Source: Rothia nasimurium | GTDB taxonomy: Bacteria; Actinomycetota; Actinomycetes; Actinomycetales; Micrococcaceae | DNA length: 64,000 nucleotides | Reading direction: 5' to 3' | Assembly (NCBI RefSeq): GCF_928391935.1 | Contig: NZ_CAKMTD010000001.1 | Span: 186,001-250,000 of the forward strand | Shown here: piece by piece, positions 6,692 to 14,754 of the stretch | Numbering within the stretch: position 1 is the first letter of the stretch | Layout: the number at the start of each line of letters is the position of its first letter | Program-made: the position numbers and the translations under genes | The notes under the pieces: model-generated | Databases searched by the model: none | The model's input: the letters and a program-made list of their open reading frames with translations, nothing else | What the model was told of the DNA's origin: nothing

Positions 6692-8266
6692 CTAGATGCT
6701 GACCTCGTAGAGGGATGAGCGTTGGGCCCGGCGGAGGACTCGTCGAGTTGCCGGGTCGAAGCAAACAAGCCAGAAAGCGTAGGCCAAGCTCAAGACAGCT
6801 GCGATAAGGCGGCCCATGTTTTGGTCAAAGTTTTCGAGATAGGGCGACACTGCCAGCTGGTCAGACACCGCGTACATGACAAAGAACATGGTGGTGAGGA
6901 AATAAAAGTCCAGTTGCCAGTCGGTTCGAATGCCAGCGACCACGAGCAGGGGGATGAACCACAGCAGGTACCAGGACTGCAACATGGGCGAGAAGACCAC
7001 AACCATAGCGATAGCCAGCCCGGTTCTGCGGATGAGGTCTTCGTCCTTCCCCCTGAACATGATCAGCACGGCAAGGCCCATACCAACCAGTTTCCCGGCT
7101 GAGTAGAAAGCGTCCCGGATTCCGTTTGCGAGGTCGTTGTCCCCGGTAATGGATACCAAAATCTGGTTTAGCTGGATTCCAAGGAACCCGATGGGGGTAA
7201 ACCAAATGAACTGGCCGCCGGTCGTTGAGAGGGCCCCGATCCATCCGAAGCCCAGTTCAGTTGCCCAGCCCATGGCACCCATTATCCCCATAGAGATTCC
7301 AAGGGTCAGCGCCCAGTATAGGAACCTGCGGGGCCAGGACGCCCCGCGTCCAGCCCAAAATAAGCCGATAAAGGGAAGTGCCACCAGGGCAATGGGTTTC
7401 ACCGCGATCGCCGCAGTCACCAGCACTATACCCAATAGGCCGCCCACCGTGTCCCGGCGGGCTGCAGCATGGTATGCCCCTGCCAGGATCAGGCCCGTCA
7501 TCAGGGCGTCATTGTGGGAGGACGTTACAAAGGCCGCAATGAAGAGGGGGTTGGCAACCACAAGCCAATTAGCCCGAGCCCCGTTGATCCCATGAAGAGC
7601 AGCCAGCTTCGGCACATACCAGGCAATTAAGGCAACCCCCACTAGGGCAACGGCCCTAAAGAGATACAGGGCAGTATCCACAGAATCCCCAGCAAGCTGG
7701 GCCACCCACTTCTCAATCATCAAAAAGAGGGGGCCATAGGGTGGGGCAGATTCAGACCACATCTGATCGGCCCCGTACTGGAAGAAGTTATTGACTGAGG
7801 ACACTCCGTACTCGTAGGGGTTGAGGCCAGAGGCCATCACCCGGCCTTGGGCGAAGTAGGAAAACACGTCCCGGCTGTAGAGGGGGAAGGCAAAAAGTTG
7901 AGGGATGATCCAGCAAATAGCTGCGACTGTTGCCCATTTTTTGGCGCGGTCGTTCCAAACCACCAGTTTCTGCACCATGCGCAACCATTCACGGCACATC
8001 ATCATGGCACCCACCACCAGAAGAATAATGCAGGTGATAATGCCAGGGGCTGTGTACCGCAGGGGGATAATCCAGTCCACACGTCGGAAGGGGGAAGCGT
8101 CAGCAAGCCAACCTACCCCAAAGGAAGCGAACATGATGAGCAAGGAACCGATTGTCCCAAAAATCAGGGTTCGCAGGGGGCTACCCATAACGTAGGAGGA
8201 GGTGCGCGAATTGTAGTGGTGATGTGCCCGCTTGGCCGGTTCACCTGCCTGGGTTCTTGGACTCAT
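6692..8266 (-). CDS. mptB: Polyprenol-phosphomannose-dependent alpha-1,6-mannosyltransferase MptB
   Basis: A 524-residue multi-spanning membrane protein with roughly twelve helices, the first at about 33-55. It belongs to the GT-C fold mannosyltransferases that extend the alpha-1,6-mannan backbone of lipomannan using polyprenyl-phosphate-mannose outside the membrane. Family features are the loop LYSRDVFSYFAQGRVMASGLNP near 128-149, carrying the acidic Asp typical of GT-C enzymes, and PPYGPLFL near 174-181. A charged N terminus of about 30 residues precedes the first helix. The stop lies next to the tRNA-like relic and I see no clear terminator. It diverges from orn. Lipomannan synthesis is known in Micrococcaceae; the role here is by homology. 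Confidence 0.9.
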   Translation of the reverse strand: MSPRTQAGEPAKRAHHHYNSRTSSYVMGSPLRTLIFGTIGSLLIMFASFGVGWLADASPFRRVDWIIPLRYTAPGIITCIILLVVGAMMMCREWLRMVQKLVVWNDRAKKWATVAAICWIIPQLFAFPLYSRDVFSYFAQGRVMASGLNPYEYGVSSVNNFFQYGADQMWSESAPPYGPLFLMIEKWVAQLAGDSVDTALYLFRAVALVGVALIAWYVPKLAALHGINGARANWLVVANPLFIAAFVTSSHNDALMTGLILAGAYHAAARRDTVGGLLGIVLVTAAIAVKPIALVALPFIGLFWAGRGASWPRRFLYWALTLGISMGIMGAMGWATELGFGWIGALSTTGGQFIWFTPIGFLGIQLNQILVSITGDNDLANGIRDAFYSAGKLVGMGLAVLIMFRGKDEDLIRRTGLAIAMVVVFSPMLQSWYLLWFIPLLVVAGIRTDWQLDFYFLTTMFFVMYAVSDQLAVSPYLENFDQNMGRLIAAVLSLAYAFWLVCFDPATRRVLRRAQRSSLYEVSI

Positions 8267-8393
8267 ACTGCTCCTGGTCGTGCGTCGTGGGTATACCTGA
8301 TTCTACCGCCCGCCCAACCCCTGCTGAGGACGCCCTAGTTCAGGGGCTTGGGATATCACTGCACTGTAGGTGTTAAAGGGGTAGATTGGTTCT

Positions 8394-9020
8394 GTGTCTA
8401 TTTCAAATGAACGAATTGTATGGATTGATTGTGAGATGACGGGCCTGTCCTTGGAAAAGGATGCCCTGATTGAGGTTGCTGCCTTGGTGACTGACGGGGA
8501 TCTCAATATTTTGGGGGATGGTGTGGACGTCGTCATCAAGCCTGAGCCTGAGGCTCTGGAGCAGATGGATGATTTTGTGCGTAATATGCACACGGTCTCT
8601 GGTCTGCTGGACGACCTGGACCAGGGCATCACCATGGCTGAAGCCCAGCAGTTGGTTTTGGATTATGTGAAGCAGTGGGTCCCCGAGCCGCGCAAGGCTG
8701 TGCTGGGCGGTAATTCTGTGGGCACCGATAAGACTTTTTTGGTCCGCGATATGCCCGAACTCGTGGACTACCTGCATTACCGGGTGATTGACGTGTCCAC
8801 TATCAAGGAACTGTCCCGCCGCTGGTTTGAAAAGGCTACCTACAATGCACCGGCCAAGACCGGCAACCATCGGGCCCTGGGTGACATCCAGGATTCTATT
8901 GACGAGTTGCGCTACTACCGTGGCACTGTTTTTGTACCCTCCCCTGGCCCTGATAGCTCAGAGTGCCAGAAGGTGGCCCGGCAGGTTGCTGAAACCCGGC
9001 AGGTCATCAACCCTGCTTAG
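8394..9020 (+). CDS. orn: Oligoribonuclease
   Basis: DEDDh 3'-5' exonuclease that degrades 2-5-nt RNA, and in many bacteria pGpG, to mononucleotides. The acidic residues are present: D12 and E14 in WIDCEM, the Asp of GTDKTFL near 111, H159 in GNHRAL and D164. The first 180 residues match the family closely; about 28 residues of poorly conserved tail follow. The start is GTG at 8394, directly ahead of the conserved ERIVWIDCE strand; no in-frame ATG fits. A GC hairpin follows the stop. Confidence 0.94.
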   Translation: MSISNERIVWIDCEMTGLSLEKDALIEVAALVTDGDLNILGDGVDVVIKPEPEALEQMDDFVRNMHTVSGLLDDLDQGITMAEAQQLVLDYVKQWVPEPRKAVLGGNSVGTDKTFLVRDMPELVDYLHYRVIDVSTIKELSRRWFEKATYNAPAKTGNHRALGDIQDSIDELRYYRGTVFVPSPGPDSSECQKVARQVAETRQVINPA

Positions 9021-9027
9021 CCATGTT

Positions 9028-9053
9028 GGGGCGGACGGGGGCCCGTCCGCTCC
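9028..9053 (+). terminator. Hairpin after orn
   Basis: GGGGCGGACG pairs with CGTCCGCTCC (one G-T pair) 8 bp after the stop, with no T run. The rest of the gap to tRNA-His (9054-9236) shows no supported gene. Confidence 0.5.
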
Positions 9054-9237
9054 CCTGGCAAGGCAAGACTCCAGAGCCAACGGAGGTGTCCTGGTTATCT
9101 GACAACCCCGGAAGCTATAGTGAGTACCGTCACGCCTATTTGGACAGATTCGATTTGCACGCTGTCCAAGATGCGTGTAAGGTATTACCTGTTGCCAAAA
9201 CGAACGGGCTTCTTGCTTGGTTAGTTTTGAACACATG

Positions 9238-9310
9238 GTGGTCGTAGCTCAGTTGGCAGAGCGCCTGGTTGTGGTCCAGGAGGTCGCGGGTTCAACCCCC
9301 GTCGATCACC
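9238..9310 (+). tRNA. tRNA-His (anticodon GTG)
   Basis: Acceptor GTGGTCG/CGATCAC, D-arm GCTC...GAGC, anticodon stem CCTGG/CCAGG with loop TTGTGGT (anticodon GTG), and T-loop TTCAACC. G at 9237 can supply the extra 5' G(-1) that pairs with C73, the mark of histidine tRNAs. CCA is not encoded. A terminator follows at 9321. Confidence 0.95.
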
Positions 9311-9320
9311 CCGAGTGAAA

Positions 9321-9356
9321 GGGTCGCTACGGTTTTTATCGTAGCGGCCCTTTTGT
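9321..9356 (+). terminator. Terminator of tRNA-His
   Basis: An 11-bp stem (9321-9331 with 9340-9350, one G-T pair) followed by TTTTGTTT. Confidence 0.9.
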
Positions 9357-9380
9357 TTACCCCGCCTGAGAGGTTTTGTC

Positions 9381-9959
9381 ATGACTGTTTTGCCCATTGT
9401 TATTCACGGTAACCCTGTTTTGCACCGCCCGGCTGCCCCGGTGACGTCCTTTGATGATGAGCTGCGTAAGCTCATTGATGATATGTACGAGACCCAGGAG
9501 GTCTCGAATGGTGTGGGCCTGGCCGCCCCCCAGGTGGGTGTGGGCCTGCGTCTGTTTACTTATAAGTTTGAGAATGAGGACGGTGTTCCCCCGCTGGGTG
9601 TGGTGGTGAATCCCGTCCTGACTCTGGGAAAGATTTCTACTGCTGACCCTGACCCCTACGATGAGGTTGAGGGTTGCCTGTCCTTCCCCGGTTATTCTTT
9701 CCCGCTGAAGCGTGCTGACTGGGTGACTGTGAATGGGTTTGATGGTGGGGGGAACCCGCTGAAGTTTGAGGCGACCGGCTGGTTTGCCCGCGTCATGCAG
9801 CATGAGACTGATCACCTGGACGGCAAGCTCTATGTGAATCGGCTGAACGCCAAGTACAGCAAGAAGTACAAGAAGGTTGTCAAGGCTGAGGGCTGGACTG
9901 CTGAGGGAAATACCTGGATGCCGGGTGTCGACCCTGACCCCTTTGGTCACGGGGAGTAA
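9381..9959 (+). CDS. def: Peptide deformylase
   Basis: Metalloenzyme removing the N-formyl group from nascent proteins. All three family motifs are intact: GVGLAAPQ at 44-51, EGCLS at 97-101 and HETDH at 141-145; the Cys and two His bind the metal and the Glu is catalytic. Length 192 aa is normal, with a longer C-terminal tail (about 160-192) as is common in actinobacteria. The start ATG follows TGAGAGG. Downstream lie non-coding repeats rather than a clean terminator. Confidence 0.95.
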   Translation: MTVLPIVIHGNPVLHRPAAPVTSFDDELRKLIDDMYETQEVSNGVGLAAPQVGVGLRLFTYKFENEDGVPPLGVVVNPVLTLGKISTADPDPYDEVEGCLSFPGYSFPLKRADWVTVNGFDGGGNPLKFEATGWFARVMQHETDHLDGKLYVNRLNAKYSKKYKKVVKAEGWTAEGNTWMPGVDPDPFGHGE

Positions 9960-9983
9960 TCAACGAGCCGGGGTCGAGTTGAG

Positions 9984-10093
9984 GCCTGGAAAGACGCGCC
10001 GAACGCCGACGTGGATCGGGGCTGGCGGTGAATTGCTGAGCGAGCTCTGCGAGCCAGCAAGAGCGGCTGTCGGCAAGGCGCGTCTGGAAGGCC
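9984..10093. repeat. About 110-bp imperfect palindrome between def and rnpB
   Basis: The left arm at about 9984-10010 (GACGCGCC...GCCGAC core) pairs with the right arm at about 10069-10093 (GTCGGC...GGCGCGTC), with a few bulges. A further partly self-complementary segment (GCTGGC...GCCAGC) lies between. No convincing ORF is present. It resembles a miniature inverted-repeat element or a strongly folded RNA. The function is unknown. Confidence 0.7.
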
Positions 10094-10124
10094 GAAAGCG
10101 TCATCTAGAGCAAAGCCTGATGAG

Positions 10125-10145
10125 AGAACGGGACGCCCTGTAAGC
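10125..10145 (-). repeat. Distal copy of the rnpB 3' end
   Basis: Twenty-one bases identical to 10280-10300, the true 3' end of rnpB, 155 bp further downstream. All 14 bases of the 3' strand of helix P1 are included. Confidence 0.9.
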
Positions 10146-10154
10146 TTGGGACGA

Positions 10155-10195
10155 AGCGCATTTTTCCGAGCGAGCGAGGAAAACAAAAATGCGCT
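10155..10195 (-). repeat. Hairpin element core beside the rnpB tail copy
   Basis: A perfect 11-bp stem (10155-10165 with 10185-10195) closes a 19-nt loop with CCGAGC..GCGAGGAA. The loop matches the ettA-side element at 14 of 19 positions and has the same length, while the stem bases beyond the A/T part differ but still pair. Further on, AGAACCCGGC at 10221-10230 is a perfect inverted copy of 10299-10308 inside rnpB. Confidence 0.85.
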
Positions 10196-10249
10196 GAATC
10201 GGTGAGCGCTAGCGAACCGCAGAACCCGGCGTGCGCCACATAATCTAAA

Positions 10250-10270
10250 AGAACGGGACGCCCGATAAGG
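10250..10270 (-). repeat. Proximal copy of the rnpB 3' end
   Basis: The first 14 bases, equal to the 3' strand of helix P1, are identical to 10280-10293; the rest is degenerate. It lies 30 bp downstream of the true end. Confidence 0.85.
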
Positions 10271-10279
10271 TCTAGCGAA

Positions 10280-10641
10280 AGAACGGGACGCCCTGTAAGC
10301 CGGGTTCTGTACCTACCCAAGGGTAGGCGGCAATCATCCATCTAGGCCCGCAGTTGCCTGGGGGCTCAAGCAGCCTACCCGGGCGCTTCACCGCACTAGT
10401 TACTGATGCGCCCTGTTTGGCCTTGCTCCGGGTGGGGTTTACCGAGCTACCGTAGTCGCCTGCGGTACTGGTGAGCTTTTACCTCACCTTTTCACCCTTA
10501 CCCCGTGGTGGGGCGGTTTGTTTTCTGTGGCACTGGCCTGCAAGTTACCTTGAGTCGATGTTATCGACCACCCTGTGCTGTGGAGCCCGGACTTTCCTCG
10601 AAGCGTTTGTGCGCTGCGCGATTGCCTGGGCGTCCCGTTCT
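10280..10641 (-). ncRNA. rnpB: RNase P RNA (M1 RNA)
   Basis: Catalytic RNA of RNase P, which matures tRNA 5' ends. On the minus strand the 5' part holds the conserved GAGGAAAGTCCGGGCTCC core (10584-10601), and the 3' part ends with the pairing segment GAACCCGGCTTACAG. The ends form a perfect 14-bp helix P1 (10628-10641 with 10280-10293). The span of about 362 nt and the layout fit bacterial type A RNA. It diverges from yaaA, whose start is only 28 bp away, so the rnpB promoter must lie inside the yaaA coding start. The 3' end is present in three copies. Confidence 0.95.
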
Positions 10642-10669
10642 GGGGTTCTACTTTACTACACTGGTGGGT

Positions 10670-11437
10670 ATGTTGATTTTGTTTCCGCCGTCTGAGGGTA
10701 AGACTCCTGCCACATCTGGTTTTGGGGTTGAGTTGGGTGATTTGTTGGCTCCTGAGTTGTCGGGGGCTCGTGAGGCTGTGGTGGATGAGTTGGTGCGGGT
10801 GAGTGGTTTGCCCGACGCGGGGCAGCTGTTGAAGGTGGGTTCGTCTTTGCTGGGTGAGGTTGAGCGGAATACTCGGTTGTGGTCGGAGCCTGCGGCTCCT
10901 GCTTCTGAGGTGTATTCGGGGGTTTTGTTTGAGGCTTTTGGGTATGGTTCGTTGGGTCCGGACGCGCGGGAGCGGGCTGATAGGGCTGTTGTGGTGATTT
11001 CTGCGGCGTGGGGCGCGGTGGGTCTTACTGATTTGATTCCGGCTTACCGGCTGTCGATGGGTACGAAGCTGGGTGAGATTGGGGATTTGGCTAAGTTTTG
11101 GAAGGGGGAGCTCAAGCGCCCCATGGATGAGTTGGCCGGGGATCAGCTGGTGGTGGATGGCCGGTCTGCCGCCTATGCCAAGGCCTGGACGCCTGACCCG
11201 CAGCGTCATCTGCTGGTTCGGGTGGAGAGGGTGGCAGCTGATGGGAGCCGTAAGGTGGTTTCGCATATGGCCAAGCACTACCGGGGGCTGCTGGGCCGTT
11301 ACCTGGTGCAGGAGAATCTGACCGGGATTGAGGACGCAGGTGAGCTGGCTGAGGCGCTTGCCCCCAATTTTGAGGTGGAGTTGCTCTCCCCCACCGAGAA
11401 GAAGCCGGGTACCCTGACTCTTCTGGTGAGGGAGTAG
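10670..11437 (+). CDS. yaaA: Peroxide stress protein YaaA (DUF328 family)
   Basis: YaaA-family proteins bind DNA and lower intracellular iron under peroxide stress in E. coli. The start at 10670 gives 255 aa beginning MLILFPPSEGK, the family's conserved opening. The longer open frame back to 10505 runs through rnpB and is not coding. Other conserved parts are RVYSGVLF-like residues near 81-90, GLTDLIPAYRL near 118-128 and the SHMAKHYRG segment near 199-207. Length is normal. It converges with the NIF3 gene, leaving 5 bp between the stops. Confidence 0.92.
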   Translation: MLILFPPSEGKTPATSGFGVELGDLLAPELSGAREAVVDELVRVSGLPDAGQLLKVGSSLLGEVERNTRLWSEPAAPASEVYSGVLFEAFGYGSLGPDARERADRAVVVISAAWGAVGLTDLIPAYRLSMGTKLGEIGDLAKFWKGELKRPMDELAGDQLVVDGRSAAYAKAWTPDPQRHLLVRVERVAADGSRKVVSHMAKHYRGLLGRYLVQENLTGIEDAGELAEALAPNFEVELLSPTEKKPGTLTLLVRE

Positions 11438-11442
11438 GGCAC

Positions 11443-12339
11443 CTAGCGGGTGGAGGCTGAGCCTGCGACCTGCCCGGTGGAGACAGTGAAGTCCCAGGGG
11501 TCGGTGTTGAGGGTTGAGACGTAGGTGTCGATAGCAAAGCCCCGCTCGGCCAGTTTTTCGGTGAGGAGGCGGGCGGCGCCGTCCATCCACAGCCATTCGC
11601 TGGCGTAGTGGGAGCAGTCGATGAGGGCCGGGGTGCCGCCGCTGATGAGGGCCTGTTCGCGGGCTTCTGAAGCCGGGTGGTGGCGTAGGTCGGCGGTTAT
11701 GTAAACGTCCGCCCCCGAGGCGCGGACGTCGCCAAAGAGGGAATCGCCTGCCCCTGTGCAGAGGGCAATTTTTTGAACCATCTGATCGGGCCGACCTGCA
11801 ATACGCAGGCCGCCTGCGGTTGCGGGCAGGAAGTCAGCTATTTTTTCGGCCAGTTCCTTGAGGGTGATGGGGGCAGGTAGGCTACCGACGCGGCCTATGC
11901 CGACGCGGACGTCCTGCCCCTCGATCTGGACGGTGGTTTCGCCGGTGAGAATGTCGGTGTCGGTCAGCCCCAGTTTGGCCATGAAAACCTCGTTGGTGCC
12001 GTGGGGTGCTGAGTCGACGTTAGTGTGGGCCCCGAGCAGGCCGCAGCCGGCCTCTATGAGGGTGTGCACGATTTCGCCCTTGTAGTCGGTGTCGGGCAGA
12101 AAGGACGCCCCGCGCAACAGCAGGGGATGGTGGGTAATGAGCAGCCCAGCGCCTTGTTCTGCGGCCTCGCGGGCTGTGGCGACGGTGGCGTCCACGGCAA
12201 AACCGACGCGGGTAACAGTCTGGGTGGAGCGGCCCACAACCAGGCCAGCGGCGTCCCACTTCTCGGCAAGAGCGGGCGGGAAAATATCGTGGAAGGCCCG
12301 GGTGACATCGTTGAGGGTGGGGGTTGAAAGTTGAGTCAT
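11443..12339 (-). CDS. NIF3-like dinuclear metal-centre protein (YbgI/YqfO family)
   Basis: Conserved cytoplasmic protein that forms ring-shaped hexamers with two metal ions per subunit; the biochemical role is unsettled across bacteria. Metal-ligand motifs are present: THHP at 69-72, AHTNVD at 104-109 and, in the second half, the HHPASEA and CSHYASE segments. Length is 298 aa, and the additional PII-like insert domain seen in some members is absent. The gene stands alone between convergent yaaA and divergent msrA. Confidence 0.92.
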   Translation of the reverse strand: MTQLSTPTLNDVTRAFHDIFPPALAEKWDAAGLVVGRSTQTVTRVGFAVDATVATAREAAEQGAGLLITHHPLLLRGASFLPDTDYKGEIVHTLIEAGCGLLGAHTNVDSAPHGTNEVFMAKLGLTDTDILTGETTVQIEGQDVRVGIGRVGSLPAPITLKELAEKIADFLPATAGGLRIAGRPDQMVQKIALCTGAGDSLFGDVRASGADVYITADLRHHPASEAREQALISGGTPALIDCSHYASEWLWMDGAARLLTEKLAERGFAIDTYVSTLNTDPWDFTVSTGQVAGSASTR

Positions 12340-12402
12340 GCCCCTATTCTTTCACGAGCACCCGACTGGGAATAAGTGCCCGGGCTGGGTCGTTACAGGA
12401 GT

Positions 12403-12927
12403 ATGCAAAGTTTTGTTGTAGGCGGCGGGTGCTTCTGGTGCATTGACGCCGTGTATCGTCAGTTTGAAGGTATTACTGCCAGTATCTGTGGCTACACCGG
12501 TGGGCACGTTGAGAACCCCACCTACCGGGAGGTCTGTTCAGGAACCACCGGGCATGTTGAGGTGGTCAAGGTGGAGTTTGATGAGGCTGTCATTCCCGCC
12601 GAAACCGTGCTCGATATTTTCTTTACCTCCCACGACCCCACTAGCTGGGATAGACAGGGGGCGGACGCCGGCCCCCAGTACCGCTCGGCCCTCTACTACG
12701 AGAACGAAGAGCAAAAGGCCCTCTTCGAGGCAGCCATTCAGCGGGCCTCCCACCTGTGGGAGCAGCCCATCGTCACCGTGGTAGAGCCCCTGGGTACTTT
12801 CTATGAGGCCGAGGACTACCACCAGAACTACTACGCCCTCAACCCCTACCAGGGCTACTGTATGGCGGTCATCAACCCCAAGCTGGCCAAGACCAGGCAA
12901 CATTACGCCAGGTTTCTTAAGGTTTAA
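12403..12927 (+). CDS. msrA: Peptide methionine sulfoxide reductase A
   Basis: Reduces the S-epimer of methionine sulfoxide in oxidised proteins. GCFWC at 9-13 carries the catalytic Cys 10, and the family segments GYTGG, YREVCSGTTGHVE and FYEAEDYHQNYY follow. The ATG at 12403 has an ACAGGAG site; the upstream in-frame ATG at 12376 lacks one and precedes the conserved fold. Length is 174 aa. It lies 68 bp before cysK, co-oriented. Confidence 0.95.
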   Translation: MQSFVVGGGCFWCIDAVYRQFEGITASICGYTGGHVENPTYREVCSGTTGHVEVVKVEFDEAVIPAETVLDIFFTSHDPTSWDRQGADAGPQYRSALYYENEEQKALFEAAIQRASHLWEQPIVTVVEPLGTFYEAEDYHQNYYALNPYQGYCMAVINPKLAKTRQHYARFLKV

Positions 12928-12995
12928 AGTCCTTTCTTCTCTCCCCTAGACTAGAGAGCAACCGAATTACTTTCCCCTGAAATTGAAGGAGAGCT

Positions 12996-13931
12996 ATGAG
13001 CCCCCTCTACAACAACATCACCGAGGTCGTCGGCCGCACCCCCATCGTCCGCCTCAACCGCCTGGATGCTGACCTGCCCGGCAACGTCGCAGTCAAGCTG
13101 GAATTCTACAACCCCGCCAACTCCGTCAAGGACCGTATCGGTGTAGCTATCATCGACGCTGCTGAAAAGTCCGGTGCCCTCAAGCCCGGCGGCACCATCG
13201 TTGAGGGTACCTCCGGTAACACCGGTATCGCCCTGGCCATGGTGGGCGCTGCCCGCGGCTACAAGGTCATTCTGACCATGCCCGAAACCATGAGCAACGA
13301 GCGACGCGTCATGTTACGCGCCTACGGGGCAGAGATTGTGCTGACCCCCGGTTCTGAGGGCATGCGCGGCGCTGTTGAAAAGGCCAAGGAAATCGTAGCC
13401 TCCACCGAGAACGCTATCCTGGCCTCCCAGTTCTCCAACGATGCCAACCCCGAAATCCACTACAAGACCACCGGCCCCGAGGTCTGGGAAGCCACCGAAG
13501 GCAAAATCGACATCTTCGTCGCTGGCGTAGGCACCGGCGGCACCGTCTCCGGTACCGGCAAGTACCTCAAGGAACAGAACCCCAACATCAAGGTCGTAGC
13601 TGTTGAGCCCAAGGACTCCCCCCTGCTGACCGAGGGCAAGGCTGGCCCCCACAAGATTCAGGGCCTGGGCGCAAACTTCGTCCCCGACACCCTCAACCGC
13701 GACATCTACGATGCCGTCACCGACGTCGCCATTGATGACGCCGTTGCCACCGCCCGTAAGCTGGGCACCGACGAGGGTATCCTGGGCGGTATCTCCTCCG
13801 GTGCAGCCGTCTGGGCCGCTCTGGAAGAAGCCAAGAAGAGCGAGAACGCTGGCAAGCTGATTGTTGCCGTTGTTCCCGACTTCGGTGAGCGCTACATCTC
13901 CACCCTGCTCTACGAAGACATTCGCGGCTAG
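12996..13931 (+). CDS. cysK: Cysteine synthase A (O-acetylserine sulfhydrylase)
   Basis: PLP enzyme making cysteine from O-acetylserine and sulfide. The PLP lysine is K45 in NSVKDRIG, the substrate loop TSGNTG lies near 72-77, and the phosphate-binding loop [10 protein letters not shown] near 175-184. Length 311 aa is typical. It is followed by cysE, which makes its substrate; CysE C-termini normally end in Ile and insert into CysK to form the cysteine synthase complex. A long GC hairpin between the genes may reduce read-through. Confidence 0.96.
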   Translation: MSPLYNNITEVVGRTPIVRLNRLDADLPGNVAVKLEFYNPANSVKDRIGVAIIDAAEKSGALKPGGTIVEGTSGNTGIALAMVGAARGYKVILTMPETMSNERRVMLRAYGAEIVLTPGSEGMRGAVEKAKEIVASTENAILASQFSNDANPEIHYKTTGPEVWEATEGKIDIFVAGVGTGGTVSGTGKYLKEQNPNIKVVAVEPKDSPLLTEGKAGPHKIQGLGANFVPDTLNRDIYDAVTDVAIDDAVATARKLGTDEGILGGISSGAAVWAALEEAKKSENAGKLIVAVVPDFGERYISTLLYEDIRG

Positions 13932-13954
13932 TCACTCGACGCACCACACCCAAC

Positions 13955-13983
13955 GGGCACCCCGCACAGGTTGCGGGGTGCCC
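13955..13983 (+). terminator. Hairpin after cysK
   Basis: A perfect 12-bp GC-rich stem (13955-13966 with 13972-13983) with a 5-nt loop and no T run. It may be a weak terminator or an mRNA 3'-end stabiliser before cysE. Confidence 0.6.
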
Positions 13984-14095
13984 GTCTCATGAAGTGAATC
14001 TTTGCGAGGCGGTAGCTAGGGCCGGGAATAGACCTGGCCCTAGAATCGTTATGAGCAGGTAAGCCGAGCTATAACCAGAAGAAAGGGGCCTACCT

Positions 14096-14680
14096 TTGAA
14101 CTTTCGTGACCGCTTGCGGGAGGATATCGAAACCGTCCGCGCCCACGATCCAGCGGCCCGAGGCGATCTAGAGATCCTGATCAACTACTCAGGTATGCAC
14201 GCCGTCTGGGTCCACCGCCTGGCCCACCGGCTCTGGCAGAAGGATTCCACCAAGACCCTGGCTAGGACGCTGAGCCAGTTTGCCCGCTTTTTAACCGGGG
14301 TTGAGATCCACCCGGGGGCCACCATTGGCCGTCGTTTCTTTATCGATCACGGTATGGGTGTTGTGATTGGTGAAACTGCCGAAATTGGTGATGACGTCAT
14401 GCTCTATCACGGGGTGACCCTGGGGGGCCGTTCCCTGGAGAAGGGTAAACGCCACCCCACCATTGGCGACCGGGTGACGATTGGGGCCGGGGCCAAGGTC
14501 CTAGGCCCGGTTCATATCGGGGCTGATTCTGCGATTGGTGGCAATTCTGTGGTGGTTCATGACCACCCTGAGGACTCCATTATCACAGGTATTCCGGCGC
14601 GGTCCCGTCCTCGCACCCCCGAGAACAAGAAACCGCTGGTCGACGCCGTCGAGTACGTCGACCCGACCATGTGGATCTAG
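14096..14680 (+). CDS. cysE: Serine O-acetyltransferase
   Basis: Acetylates serine with acetyl-CoA, the first step of cysteine synthesis. The start is TTG at 14096 behind AGAAAGGGG, ahead of [20 protein letters not shown], the usual opening. Residues from about 60 to 165 form hexapeptide repeats of a left-handed beta helix, with the catalytic-type His residues in [17 protein letters not shown] and LYHGVTLGG. The protein ends in Ile, as needed for docking into CysK. At 194 aa it is the short form lacking the larger N-terminal helical domain of E. coli CysE. It shares a terminator with convergent gnd. Confidence 0.94.
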   Translation: MNFRDRLREDIETVRAHDPAARGDLEILINYSGMHAVWVHRLAHRLWQKDSTKTLARTLSQFARFLTGVEIHPGATIGRRFFIDHGMGVVIGETAEIGDDVMLYHGVTLGGRSLEKGKRHPTIGDRVTIGAGAKVLGPVHIGADSAIGGNSVVVHDHPEDSIITGIPARSRPRTPENKKPLVDAVEYVDPTMWI

Positions 14681-14701
14681 TTTCTCTTGGGACTCACAAC
14701 A

Positions 14702-14739
14702 GAAAGGACCGGCTCACACGAGCCGGTCCTTTCTCTTTT
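14702..14739. terminator. Bidirectional terminator between cysE and gnd
   Basis: A perfect 14-bp stem (14702-14715 with 14720-14733), ACAC loop, then CTTTTC on the plus side. Confidence 0.88.
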
Positions 14740-14754
14740 CACCTGGTGGTGATG

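Noticed and set aside
9023-9247. 74-aa ORF between orn and tRNA-His
   Set aside because: It begins in the orn hairpin, ends inside the tRNA, and has no ribosome site or recognisable domain.
9920-9976. A third tail-copy element at the end of def
   Set aside because: Only a 7-bp inverted match (TCGACCC/GGGTCGA) is present, with no direct copy or conserved hairpin loop; chance is likely.
10484-11596. 370-aa minus-strand ORF
   Set aside because: It is the shadow of yaaA and rnpB, rich in Arg, His, Gln and Pro as expected from antisense reading of GC-rich codons.
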